This document shows, piece by piece, positions 42,237 to 50,186 of a DNA stretch of 51,468 bases; the stretch's first letter is position 1, and each line of letters starts with the position of its first letter. The notes beneath the pieces are model-generated. The model had not been told where the DNA came from and did not search any database. It saw nothing but the letters and a program-made list of their open reading frames with translations. A program made the position numbers and the translations under genes. The stretch spans positions 1 to 51,468 of the forward strand of contig JALEVQ010000074.1 of assembly GCA_022788205.1 (NCBI GenBank), read 5' to 3'. This DNA comes from Robinsoniella sp. GTDB taxonomy: Bacteria > Bacillota > Clostridia > Lachnospirales > Lachnospiraceae.

Positions 42237-43145
42237 GTGGAGGAAAAAAGAGAAAAGCCGGTGTTTATCATGATGTGCGGGTTGCCGGGTGCTGGAAAAT
42301 CGGTGATGGCAGCAAAACTGGCACAGGAATACGGCGCAAAGCTGATCTCAACGGATGAAATCTGCAGGGAACTTTACCATACGGTTCAAGTGGAGAGCAG
42401 GCAAAAGCAGAAGGTATATGAGATCGCGTATCAGAGAATCCAGGAAGCAATCGAGATGGAAAGACCGATTGTCTATGATTCCGAAAATGTTTCATTAAAA
42501 AAAAGGAAAGCAATTCTGACTGATCCTGTGAGAAAGACATACAGACTGATCTGTAAGCTGCTTGCTGTGCCGTATGAGATCTGTGTGGAACAGGATAGAA
42601 AGCATCCAGACAGTGTGGGGGAAGAGACAATCCACAGAATGATCGGCGCATTTACGGCTCCGTACTATTACGAAGGCTTTGATGAGATTGATGTGATTTA
42701 TCATCCGGACACGGTCTTTGAGAGCGCGGAGGATTTTTTGAAAAAATATGATGATTACGGTCAGGATAACCCATATCATAATATGACACTGGGGCAGCAT
42801 TGCAGAAAATGCGCCGAGCTTCTGAGAAGCAAAGGCGCGGATGATGAGATGATCCTTGCAGGAAAGCTGCATGACTGCGGCAAACCATTTTGCCGCACCT
42901 ACACCAAACAAAACGGGAGAAAAGATAAATATGCCCATTACTATGGACATGAATATGCAGGTTCATACTTATCCCTGTTTTATGAGGGAGCGACAATTTT
43001 TACGGCAATGCTCATCGCCTGGCATATGCGACCGGGGATGGTCTGGAAAAACGGGATCCATAAAAAGGATTACCAATATCTGGGGAAAGAATTGTACGAA
43101 AAAATCGCACTCTTTCATGAGTGCGACAGAGAAGCACATGAATAG
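42237..43145 (+). CDS. Polynucleotide-kinase-like P-loop domain fused to HD domain
   Basis: A 302-residue fusion. Residues 1-165 form a P-loop kinase like the T4 Pnk family: FIMMCGLPGAGKSVMAAKLA (Walker A GLPGAGKS), ISTDEICREL, IVYDSENVSLKKRKAIL and a lid with EQDRKHPDSV and EGFDEIDVIY. Residues 180-302 are an HD domain like that of bacterial CCA-adding enzymes: NMTLGQHCRKCAELL, LAGKLHDCGKPFCRTY (the HD pair) and HYYGHEYAG. The 5' kinase and 2',3'-phosphoesterase roles are inferred from these families. It lies 106 bases after rtcB on the same strand, suggesting RNA repair. GTG 42237 has GAGAGG 7 bases upstream; an earlier GTG at 42165 lacks an RBS. Confidence 0.82.
   Translation: MEEKREKPVFIMMCGLPGAGKSVMAAKLAQEYGAKLISTDEICRELYHTVQVESRQKQKVYEIAYQRIQEAIEMERPIVYDSENVSLKKRKAILTDPVRKTYRLICKLLAVPYEICVEQDRKHPDSVGEETIHRMIGAFTAPYYYEGFDEIDVIYHPDTVFESAEDFLKKYDDYGQDNPYHNMTLGQHCRKCAELLRSKGADDEMILAGKLHDCGKPFCRTYTKQNGRKDKYAHYYGHEYAGSYLSLFYEGATIFTAMLIAWHMRPGMVWKNGIHKKDYQYLGKELYEKIALFHECDREAHE
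43099..43126 (-). terminator. Terminator inside the 3' end of the kinase-HD gene
   Basis: On the minus strand TCGCACTC-atgaaa-GAGTGCGA is a perfect 8-pair stem followed by TTTTTT. It ends the convergent regulator transcript, whose TGA stop (43115-43117) lies in the loop. On the plus strand the same bases are codons of the kinase-HD protein (EKIALFHECD). Confidence 0.9.
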
Positions 43146-44698
43146 ATCAGATTTCTCATCTCCCCGACGGTCATGCCAGTCTGTTTTTTGAAAATTTTAT
43201 AAAAGTAGGAGACGTTTAAATAACCGCATTTTTCGCTGATTTCCTGGACAGAATCATTCCCTGTAAAGAGCAGTTTTAATGCTTGACTTATGCGGACATC
43301 CGTCAGGATTTCCAGAAAAGTTTGGTGCAGCTCCTGGCGAAACAGTCTGCTGAGATAGAAATTGCTGATATTATTTTGTTCAGCCACTGTCTCCAGAGCG
43401 AGATCATCCATGTAGTGGTGGGCAATGTAATCTAAACTGTTCAGAATGTGACGGTTGTATTGCTTTTTGGTACTGTCCGATCCTAAGATTTCACGGATGA
43501 TAGATTTCAATGCCTCTGAGAGACCGCAGTAAGTCTGCTGATGTAGAATCCTCTCCCAATATGTCCATGTCAAAAAAAGAAGATCCGAGCGATGCGGCTC
43601 TTCTGACAACAATTCTTGAAGAATACTGCACATCAATCCCAAGGTATAGATCTGGAGATGCGCAAGAGGCTCTTCGGTCTGCTCTGCTTTTGTGATTATC
43701 TGTTCCAAGGTTTTCATAAATGAGGAATATTGTTTCTGGCTGATATATAAGAGACATTTTTCTCTCTCGGAGGAATAACGAAAGAGTGCTCCCTCTCTTT
43801 CATTTCCCTCCTTGTCTAATCCCCAAAAGCTGATGTCACCAGAAGTAGAGTCCAAGAGAGCAATCTGACTTTCTCTGACGCCATCGGACAATTCCTGTAT
43901 GGTAAATTTAAAGGTACTGACCCCGATCAAGAAGCGGTAGTATGCTTGCTGACATTTAGCGACACATTCGATACTTTCACGAAGCCATAAACGGTATTCT
44001 GCCGCAGAGCGGGAAAAAGCAGGGATGACACACAGGATAAGCGTATGTTTCTGAATTTTTCCGGCGCAGGTACAGATTCTTTTTAAGTGATGAAGAAAAT
44101 CGAGGTAGTGCTGACGAAGATCGCAATCATCTTCTGACGACATTTGTACGGATAAGAGAAAAGCTCCGTAAAAAGGATGCGGCAAGGTATCGAGATATTT
44201 TTGAAGATCTTCTGCTCGCGCATCTCCGAGAATAATATCAGAGATAAACTCATTTTCAACGGCACTTTTATAGTTGCGCATCATTTCGTCGATCTCCCGA
44301 TGTTCTTCTTTTTTACGTTTCTCTGCATCTAATTCTCTGCATAGCTTTTGGATCGCTGTGACGAATACTTCTTCTTTGACAGGCTTTAAAATATAATCAC
44401 TCGCTCCAAGAGTCAAAGCTTTTTGAGCGTACTCAAATTTGCTGTAGGCAGAGATCACCAAAATTTTGACAGAAGGATGTTTTCTGCGGATAATTTCAAT
44501 GGCATCCAGACCATTCAGACCAGGCATATTGATGTCAACAAGAGCAATGTCAGGCACTTCTTTTTCAATAGCAGAGACAAGATCAATACCGTTTGCGGCG
44601 CTGGAAAGCACCGTGATATCCGGACAGTTTTCACAAAGAATTTTTTCAAGAACCTTACATTCCATAAATTCATCATCTGCAATTATAAGTCGATACAT
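43115..44698 (-). CDS. YesN-type response regulator with AraC DNA-binding domain
   Basis: A 527-residue regulator. The receiver domain (residues 1-120) has the acidic pocket ADDE near residue 8, the phosphorylated Asp in DIALVDINMPGLNG near 55, and the Lys in YILKPVKEE near 105. A long middle region (about 125-420) of unknown fold precedes a C-terminal AraC/XylS helix-turn-helix pair (about 425-525), with VAEQNNISNFYLSRLFRQEL and ISEKCGYLNVSYFYKIFKKQTG. The start at 44698 follows GGAGGG; an earlier ATG adds 11 unrelated residues. It overlaps the kinase gene by 16 bases and probably activates carbohydrate-use genes, perhaps the divergent esterase. Confidence 0.92.
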   Translation of the reverse strand: MYRLIIADDEFMECKVLEKILCENCPDITVLSSAANGIDLVSAIEKEVPDIALVDINMPGLNGLDAIEIIRRKHPSVKILVISAYSKFEYAQKALTLGASDYILKPVKEEVFVTAIQKLCRELDAEKRKKEEHREIDEMMRNYKSAVENEFISDIILGDARAEDLQKYLDTLPHPFYGAFLLSVQMSSEDDCDLRQHYLDFLHHLKRICTCAGKIQKHTLILCVIPAFSRSAAEYRLWLRESIECVAKCQQAYYRFLIGVSTFKFTIQELSDGVRESQIALLDSTSGDISFWGLDKEGNEREGALFRYSSEREKCLLYISQKQYSSFMKTLEQIITKAEQTEEPLAHLQIYTLGLMCSILQELLSEEPHRSDLLFLTWTYWERILHQQTYCGLSEALKSIIREILGSDSTKKQYNRHILNSLDYIAHHYMDDLALETVAEQNNISNFYLSRLFRQELHQTFLEILTDVRISQALKLLFTGNDSVQEISEKCGYLNVSYFYKIFKKQTGMTVGEMRNLIYSCASLSHS

Positions 44699-46224
44699 GT
44701 TGTTCCCTCCTCTGGTTTGATAGAATCGCATGGGACAAAGATCGCAATTTCTGTGCGCACATGTGGAACACTGCTTAAGACAATATCCGCGCGCCTGTCA
44801 AAGAAAATAGATAATCGGAAAAAGACATTGCTCAGTCCGATTTTTCCGGTTCCCGTCCGGAGAGATCGCATCTGACTGTCAATTTTTTTCAGCGTCTCTT
44901 CATCCATCCCTTCTCCGTTGTCAATGATGCTGATACGTCCCATATTTTTGTCAGACAGATACTCCGTCTCGATGAAAATCTTACCGCCCTCTGTGTACAT
45001 TCCTACACCGTGAACAATCGCATTTTCCAGAATGGGCTGCAAGATCAGATTTGGAATTTTGACCTGGTGGAAGGATTCATCCAGATCAAAGCGAAAGCAA
45101 ATGCGGTCGCCGAAGCGCTGCTCCAGCAGATAGACGTAATCGTCGAGATGTTTCATCTCCATATCGATCGAAACCGCTTTGTCAGAATAGTCGAGGGCAT
45201 AGCGCAGCAGATCGGAGGTGGTTTCACACAGAGAAACAGTATGTCGATCGTTGGCAAGGTAAGCAGATTGAGAAATCATGCCTAGGGTATTGAAAAGAAA
45301 ATGTGGATTGATCTGCATTTGCAGATTCATCAGCTCACTTTTTTTTAATTGATTGCTGATCTTAAGATTTAAGACTTCTTGTTCGTGGAGCTTTAGCTTG
45401 GTGTTGACATATTCTTCGCGCTCCTGAAGCTGTTTTTGAATTTTTTCAATCATCGAATTATATACATGGATTAACAGTTGAATATCGTCATTCACTGCAG
45501 ATGGATTTTGAATGATTTTGGCTTGATAAAAATTATCGAGATCCATGTTTCTCAATTCCTCGATCAGCTGTTGGATTGGCGTAGTGATATTATGCTCGAT
45601 ACGGCGAACCTGCATGATAATATAATAGAGGATCAGTGCGATGGTGGCAAGCAGAACCAGGGTATATAAAAAGCGAGTTCGCATTGTCCTATGGGCATCT
45701 TCTTGACAGGCACTGACGACCTGGGTGTATACAGAGTGAAAGGTTCCGTTGATGACATAATATATCGCTTCGGCATCATGGTAAGCCTGAGAGATGACAG
45801 AAAAATCGTTTTTGTCAAGCATAAACTGGTGAATTTCTCGAAGCTGTTCTTGATAATTTTCCATGATGCCGATGAGATCCTCAATATCTCTCAAAAAGGT
45901 GGTTGAAATTCTGAAATCAGCCATCTTTTCCAGAGAAGAAATCAGTGCATTTGTCTGGAACATCAATTTCATGTAATTAGAATCATCCTGATTGACGATG
46001 GAAGTATAGAGCAGATTTTCGGTTTCCTGAAGGCTAGTGTAGAAATCATTTACCAAAAAAAGCTGCTGGTTTTCCTGGCGTGCACTGGAGACGGAAATCG
46101 AATAGATTCCGAGACTGGCAATGATCAAAAGAAGCATCGTCAGGAGAAGCTGTCTCGCATAGCGCAGGAGCTCTCCGTGTATCGTATAAAGTTTTCCTTT
46201 TTTTGAATTTAGTATAAATGCCAT
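44683..46224 (-). CDS. YesM-type sensor histidine kinase
   Basis: A 513-residue sensor with two membrane helices (about residues 24-44 and 185-207) flanking an extracellular domain of about 140 residues. A HAMP segment (about 210-265) follows, then a His_kinase domain: LMNLQMQINPHFLFNTLGMIS near residue 298 holds the phospho-accepting His, PILENAIVHGVG is the N box and IIDNGEGMDEE the G box. GAGG lies 7 bases before the start. The gene overlaps both neighbours by 16 bases, so the three proteins are made together. The extracellular domain probably contacts the sugar-binding protein encoded upstream. Confidence 0.92.
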   Translation of the reverse strand: MAFILNSKKGKLYTIHGELLRYARQLLLTMLLLIIASLGIYSISVSSARQENQQLFLVNDFYTSLQETENLLYTSIVNQDDSNYMKLMFQTNALISSLEKMADFRISTTFLRDIEDLIGIMENYQEQLREIHQFMLDKNDFSVISQAYHDAEAIYYVINGTFHSVYTQVVSACQEDAHRTMRTRFLYTLVLLATIALILYYIIMQVRRIEHNITTPIQQLIEELRNMDLDNFYQAKIIQNPSAVNDDIQLLIHVYNSMIEKIQKQLQEREEYVNTKLKLHEQEVLNLKISNQLKKSELMNLQMQINPHFLFNTLGMISQSAYLANDRHTVSLCETTSDLLRYALDYSDKAVSIDMEMKHLDDYVYLLEQRFGDRICFRFDLDESFHQVKIPNLILQPILENAIVHGVGMYTEGGKIFIETEYLSDKNMGRISIIDNGEGMDEETLKKIDSQMRSLRTGTGKIGLSNVFFRLSIFFDRRADIVLSSVPHVRTEIAIFVPCDSIKPEEGTTCIDL

Positions 46225-47186
46225 TCGAATTCCTCACTTTTATGATCCGTTTGTTTTATAGAATCTCCCTGCTTCATACTGAGGGTTTCTGTATAGACAA
46301 TTTCATCCTGATTTTCACCGTCCAGAATGCGGCAGAGTGCCTCTACCGCAAGATAACCTTGGGCGTAAGGAGATTGGCAGATAAGGGAATCATAAGTCCC
46401 ATCATCTAAAAAGTTTTGTGTTTCATTGAGATTGTCAAAGGCAACCACAATCAGCTCTCTCGATGAAAACGGCACATCTTGGATGATCGTTCCCGCCATG
46501 ACTGAGGCGAAGGCTTCTGTCAGGTAGAGAGCATTCATCTGGGGATACTGCTCGAGCATTTTGGGGATTTTTTCCATCAATTCCAGACGGTCAGAGTGAC
46601 ACTCTAAAATTTCTAGAATTTCCATATCCTCGTACTGACGGATTTGCTCTTGAAATCCTTCCAATCGTTCTTTTTGGTTGGGGGATTCCAGATCGGAGAC
46701 GATCACGCCGATATACGCCTTGCCGTCTATGGCATGAAACATATCTTCTCCAGCCATACGACCCGCGGTGAGGTTATCAGTTCCGATGTAACAGATTCGA
46801 TCTGAATCAGGCAGATCACTGTCCACTAAAACGACAGGAATCCCCTCTGATGCAGCAAGATGTAAGACTTCTCGCAGCTGTTCAGAGTCTTCCGATGCCG
46901 CTGTGATAATTCCATCGGGCTTTGAAAGGATCGCCTCTTTGATGGCAGTTACCTGCTTCTGAAGATCTAAAGAATCCGTGCCGACCAGTTTTGTGTTGGT
47001 GTGAAAATCCTTGTCGGCAGCTTTGATGCCCGCTGCGATATTGTTCCACTGAAGAGGTGAGATAAAAGTAAAACGTTTTTCATAAGTATCTATGTGTTTC
47101 GGTCTATACAAGCTATAGCCCAAAATTGCGATTAAAAGTAGAACACACAGATAGATCAGTCTTCTGATATTCTGGTTTGTTTTCAT
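46209..47186 (-). CDS. Membrane-anchored periplasmic-binding-like sugar sensor
   Basis: A 325-residue protein with one N-terminal membrane helix (about residues 9-27), no lipobox cysteine, and a LacI/RbsB-type sugar-binding domain (residues 35-310). Characteristic features are FTFISPLQWNNIAAGI, KPDGIITAASE near residue 90, GIPVVLVDSDLP near 115, and YIGTDNLTAGRMAG near 133, as in ribose/galactose-binding proteins. Since no sugar ABC permease genes are adjacent, it probably senses a sugar and signals to the YesM-type kinase. CGGGAG lies about 8 bases before the ATG. It is the first gene of the minus-strand operon. Confidence 0.88.
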   Translation of the reverse strand: MKTNQNIRRLIYLCVLLLIAILGYSLYRPKHIDTYEKRFTFISPLQWNNIAAGIKAADKDFHTNTKLVGTDSLDLQKQVTAIKEAILSKPDGIITAASEDSEQLREVLHLAASEGIPVVLVDSDLPDSDRICYIGTDNLTAGRMAGEDMFHAIDGKAYIGVIVSDLESPNQKERLEGFQEQIRQYEDMEILEILECHSDRLELMEKIPKMLEQYPQMNALYLTEAFASVMAGTIIQDVPFSSRELIVVAFDNLNETQNFLDDGTYDSLICQSPYAQGYLAVEALCRILDGENQDEIVYTETLSMKQGDSIKQTDHKSEEFEWHLY

Positions 47187-47202
47187 AATTTCTCCCGAAC
47201 GT

Positions 47203-47259
47203 TATCTGCTATGCAGATAGCGCAATCTATTTATGTGAGATCATGTGTGTTCTATTATA
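47203..47259 (-). promoter_or_regulatory. Promoter -10 and leader palindrome of the sensing operon
   Basis: TATAAT on the minus strand at 47254-47259. Between it and the start codon is the perfect palindrome TATCTGC-tat-GCAGATA (47203-47219), which could be an operator or a leader hairpin close to the RBS. A good -35 element is not visible, so an activator may be needed. Confidence 0.5.
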
Positions 47260-47386
47260 TCAGAAAAACGCAGAAAATCAGCCTGTGGGGCAAGAATGAA
47301 CCTAAAATGTCAAAAATAAACAATATATAGATTCAAAAATCAACTCTTCTATGGCAAGAAACTTGATAGTTTTCGATCATTTCTCA

Positions 47387-47395
47387 TGTTATAAT
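47387..47395 (+). promoter_or_regulatory. Extended -10 promoter of the esterase gene
   Basis: TG-t-TATAAT. A TTGATA lies 21 bases upstream, too far for a standard -35, which again suggests activation by a regulator such as the adjacent AraC-type protein. Confidence 0.55.
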
Positions 47396-47452
47396 TTGCT
47401 TATCAGAAAAAACGGAGCAGTGACGTATGCTGCAGTGATCGGAGGTAGAAAG

Positions 47453-48772
47453 ATGAAGAGGTTACAGAGAAGAATTGCATTATTGCCGGCAACAGCTATG
47501 GTTTTAAGCACGATATTGGTTCCGGGCATGGCTTTTGCTGAGGAAGCAGACAAAGCTGGCGTGGTGGTAGAGGAGAACGCAGAATCCAACACAGGATATA
47601 CCGTTTCCTTTACATACCACAATGAGGAAGCAACGAATGTACAGATTATGGGCGGCTTCCAGTTTTATGTGGAGAACGATGAGAATCTTTATGGCGGCGG
47701 ATACAACCTTGCTGAGGGAGACAGCGCAGCAAATTATATGGTAGCCCCAGAAGACTGGAGCAAGGATGCCGACCTGTGGCATGCAGGAGATGCGGGATAT
47801 ATCGCAGATATGGTGGAGAGTGAAGACGGCACATGGACTTACACGATCGATCTTCCGGGCGGATGCTATCTGTATCAGTACAAGGTTTCCTATGATGACG
47901 GCGAAAATTATGAGGCAGTGATTGACCCTGAAAATATTCCTTACTGCAACGAGATCGGAGCTCACCAGACAAGAAGCCAGTTCTATGTTCCTTATGATGC
48001 AGAAAAACATTCTGAGAATGAGGATTGGACATGGCTGACACCGGCTGAGAAGGAAGAAGACCGCGGAACTTTGCTTCAGGAAAATTATCCAGGATTGGAT
48101 GACACAGAGCGCCCGGTTGAGATTTATCTGCCGGCACACTATGATGCAGAGAGAGAAGAAGAATATAAGGTACTGTATCTGTCACACGGCGGCGGCGGAG
48201 AAGAAGGAGACTGGTTCTACCAGGGCAATGCCGGAAATATTGTAGACCGCCTGGTTGCCGAAGGCAATGCGGAAGAGTTCGTGATGGTGGCAATGAACAA
48301 CAGTCAGCTTGAGTGGGATTATGACAAGATTTATGAGAATATGAAGGATTATCTGATCCCGTACATCGAGGAGAATTTTAACGTCTCCAAAGAGGCAGAG
48401 GATCGCGCTTTTGCAGGTTTGTCCATGGGCGGCATGACGACAAGTGAACTGTGGTACCGTGATCCAGGTCTCTTCGGATACTTTGGTGTGTTCAGCGGTG
48501 CCTCCACGGCAAACTTCCCAGAAGTAGACGATTACAGCGCATATGCAGCTCCAAATATGTATGTCGCAGCAGGATGGGAAGATATGGCACTGCAAAACAG
48601 CAGTTATCAGACAGACTCTGACCGCACAACGGTAGGATTTGGAGATAAGCTGACAGCAGCAGGAATCGAGTACAATGGCGGCGAAGAAATCTACATCGTA
48701 CAGGGTGGACATGACTGGTTTACATGGCCACAGATTATCAGACATTATGTTGAGACAACCTTGTGGAAATAA
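47453..48772 (+). CDS. Secreted CE1-like esterase with N-terminal E-set/CBM48-like domain
   Basis: A 439-residue exported hydrolase. The signal peptide (MKRLQRRIALLPATAMVLST, cleavage near GMAFA residue 28) is followed by a beta-sandwich like CBM48/E-set domains (about 45-160: YTVSFTYHNEEATNVQIMGG and DGTWTYTIDLPGGCYLYQYK). A D/CE1-type alpha/beta hydrolase domain (165-439) follows. The nucleophile lies in FAGLSMGGMTT near residue 322 and the catalytic His in VQGGHDWFTW near 417. Similar two-domain enzymes remove feruloyl or acetyl groups from plant polysaccharides; the substrate here is not known. The start at 47453 follows GGAGG. It is divergent from the sugar-sensing operon. Confidence 0.9.
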   Translation: MKRLQRRIALLPATAMVLSTILVPGMAFAEEADKAGVVVEENAESNTGYTVSFTYHNEEATNVQIMGGFQFYVENDENLYGGGYNLAEGDSAANYMVAPEDWSKDADLWHAGDAGYIADMVESEDGTWTYTIDLPGGCYLYQYKVSYDDGENYEAVIDPENIPYCNEIGAHQTRSQFYVPYDAEKHSENEDWTWLTPAEKEEDRGTLLQENYPGLDDTERPVEIYLPAHYDAEREEEYKVLYLSHGGGGEEGDWFYQGNAGNIVDRLVAEGNAEEFVMVAMNNSQLEWDYDKIYENMKDYLIPYIEENFNVSKEAEDRAFAGLSMGGMTTSELWYRDPGLFGYFGVFSGASTANFPEVDDYSAYAAPNMYVAAGWEDMALQNSSYQTDSDRTTVGFGDKLTAAGIEYNGGEEIYIVQGGHDWFTWPQIIRHYVETTLWK

Positions 48773-48803
48773 GGCGGATACATAATAAGATAGTATAAAA
48801 CAT

Positions 48804-48857
48804 TTATAAAAGAATCGGCAGGTGTTTGGCAAAAAACATCTGCCGATTCTTTTATAA
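48804..48857. terminator. Strong bidirectional terminator
   Basis: TTATAAAAGAATCGGCAG pairs perfectly with CTGCCGATTCTTTTATAA, with TGTTT/AAACA inside. T-rich and A-rich flanks allow termination in both directions. Confidence 0.93.
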
Positions 48858-48865
48858 AAAATATC

Positions 48866-48893
48866 TGGACATTTTTTCCTTCCTTGATATAAT
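48866..48893 (+). promoter_or_regulatory. Surviving promoter before a decayed gene
   Basis: TGGACA (48866-48871), 16-base spacer, TATAAT (48888-48893). Confidence 0.6.
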
Positions 48894-48898
48894 GGACA

Positions 48899-49227
48899 CT
48901 CGACCATATTCTCCATACCCTGGAAGTGGATCTTCTGGAAGTGCGCCATCGGATTGTGGACGGTGAGGAACTCAGAGATGAGGATCTTGGCGTGATTACC
49001 ATCATGGGCGATGTCTCTCAGAATATCAACTATGAGATGGGGATGAATGACTGGGAGGAGATGAAAGAAATCTTCCTGACAGGTCCAAAAGACTGCTTCC
49101 AGTCCGAATGATGAAAGATCTTGAGTTTGACACCGTGATTCTGTGGAATTCGCGGATGGCAAAACTTTTGTATATGGAAGCAACGCGTGCCCTTCACGAG
49201 CTGTATGTGCTGGAGATTATGGAGTAA
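48899..49227 (+). pseudogene. Decayed gene of unknown family
   Basis: Frame one, from 48899, encodes LDHILHTLEVDLLEVRHRIV and continues as GDVSQNINYEMGMNDWEEMK to a TGA near 49111. A second frame continues MKDLEFDTVILWNSRMAKLL to TAA 49225-49227. The two look like halves of one acidic, helical protein separated by a frameshift around 49105-49112. No start codon with an RBS is visible, so the 5' end is probably also lost. No family was recognised. The region to 49251 shows nothing else. Confidence 0.5.
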
Positions 49228-49251
49228 ACAGGAAAATCAGGCACTCCCATC

Positions 49252-49280
49252 TTGCGGGATTGTGATGGCAACGATATAAT
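49252..49280 (+). promoter_or_regulatory. Promoter of the QueG-like gene
   Basis: TTGCGG (49252-49257), 17-base spacer, TATAAT (49275-49280), leader about 43 bases. Confidence 0.55.
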
Positions 49281-49329
49281 ACACTTGACGAAATGACCAT
49301 AAAAGAAAAGGTGAAAATGGAAGATGACT

Positions 49330-50130
49330 ATGAAAGAAAAAATAGGGAAACAGAAAATCACGGAGTGGATCAAAGAATATATCGAAGAGTACGAAAAAAG
49401 GACAAGGACAAGATGGGGAGAAGTGCAGGTGGGTTTTGCGGATGCAAAAAGTCCGGAGTTTGAGAGACTGAAAGAATTCGTGGTGTCAGATCATGTGATG
49501 CCGGAGCAGGTGCTTGCCGGGGCAACGATCGTGATTTCTTATTTTCTGCCGTTTCGAAAAGAGATGGCAGCAACAAATGTGGGTGGAAGCACCTCCTCTC
49601 CAGAGTGGGCACTCGCCTATGAGGAGACAAATGCACTGTTTGGAAAACTGAATGCGTATCTGATTGAAAAATTAGGGGAGGCAGGGGTTCGAGCTGCTGT
49701 CTCTCCGGAGGCGACAGCATTTGATCGGACAATCCTGAAAAGTAAGTGGTCCCAGCGTCATGTGGCATACATCGCAGGTCTTGGAACGTTTGGACTCAAC
49801 AATATGCTGATCACGAAAAAAGGATGCTGCGGAAGAATAAGTTCTCTTGTCACGGACTTGGAAGCGGAGCCGGATCAGCCGCAAAAAGAAGAAAACTGTC
49901 TCTATAAGCGATTAAAGAGATGCAAGGTGTGTGTGAACAACTGCCCATCTGGCGCGCTGACAACGGAGGGATATGATCGAGAGATCTGTTTTGGGGTATG
50001 CAAGGAAAACGCCAAGAAATATCATAATTTCGGAAATTCGTACGCCTCCGATGCGAGCGGTGAGATAGAGGACACTGGAAGCGAAGTGTGTGGAAAATGT
50101 GTCGTCAATATTCCCTGCGCCTTTTTATAG
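49330..50130 (+). CDS. QueG-like (epoxyqueuosine reductase-related) iron-sulfur protein
   Basis: A 266-residue protein related to the cobalamin-dependent reductase QueG. HVAYIAGLGTFGLNNMLITKKGCCGRISSLVTD (in pieces) near residue 145 matches the QueG active-site region, and cysteine motifs RCKVCVNNCPSGAL near 198 and ICFGVCKENAK near 220, with VCGKCVVNIPC at the end, could hold two [4Fe-4S] clusters. It is shorter than true QueG (about 380) and lacks the usual C-terminal extension. Several anaerobes have such short paralogues of unknown role, so queuosine synthesis is not certain. ATG 49330 has GGAAG 6 bases upstream; ATG 49324 directly abuts it. Confidence 0.82.
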   Translation: MKEKIGKQKITEWIKEYIEEYEKRTRTRWGEVQVGFADAKSPEFERLKEFVVSDHVMPEQVLAGATIVISYFLPFRKEMAATNVGGSTSSPEWALAYEETNALFGKLNAYLIEKLGEAGVRAAVSPEATAFDRTILKSKWSQRHVAYIAGLGTFGLNNMLITKKGCCGRISSLVTDLEAEPDQPQKEENCLYKRLKRCKVCVNNCPSGALTTEGYDREICFGVCKENAKKYHNFGNSYASDASGEIEDTGSEVCGKCVVNIPCAFL

Positions 50131-50186
50131 AAATGTTTATGCGCCACAACCGGCGTACACCATAAATCAGAAAATGAGGAAGAGAC

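Noticed and set aside
41405-42271. 288-codon minus-strand frame
   Set aside because: Antisense to rtcB exon 2, which carries all expected catalytic motifs.
48182-49183. 333-codon minus-strand frame
   Set aside because: Overlaps the esterase gene, the strong bidirectional terminator and the decayed gene; composition typical of antisense frames.
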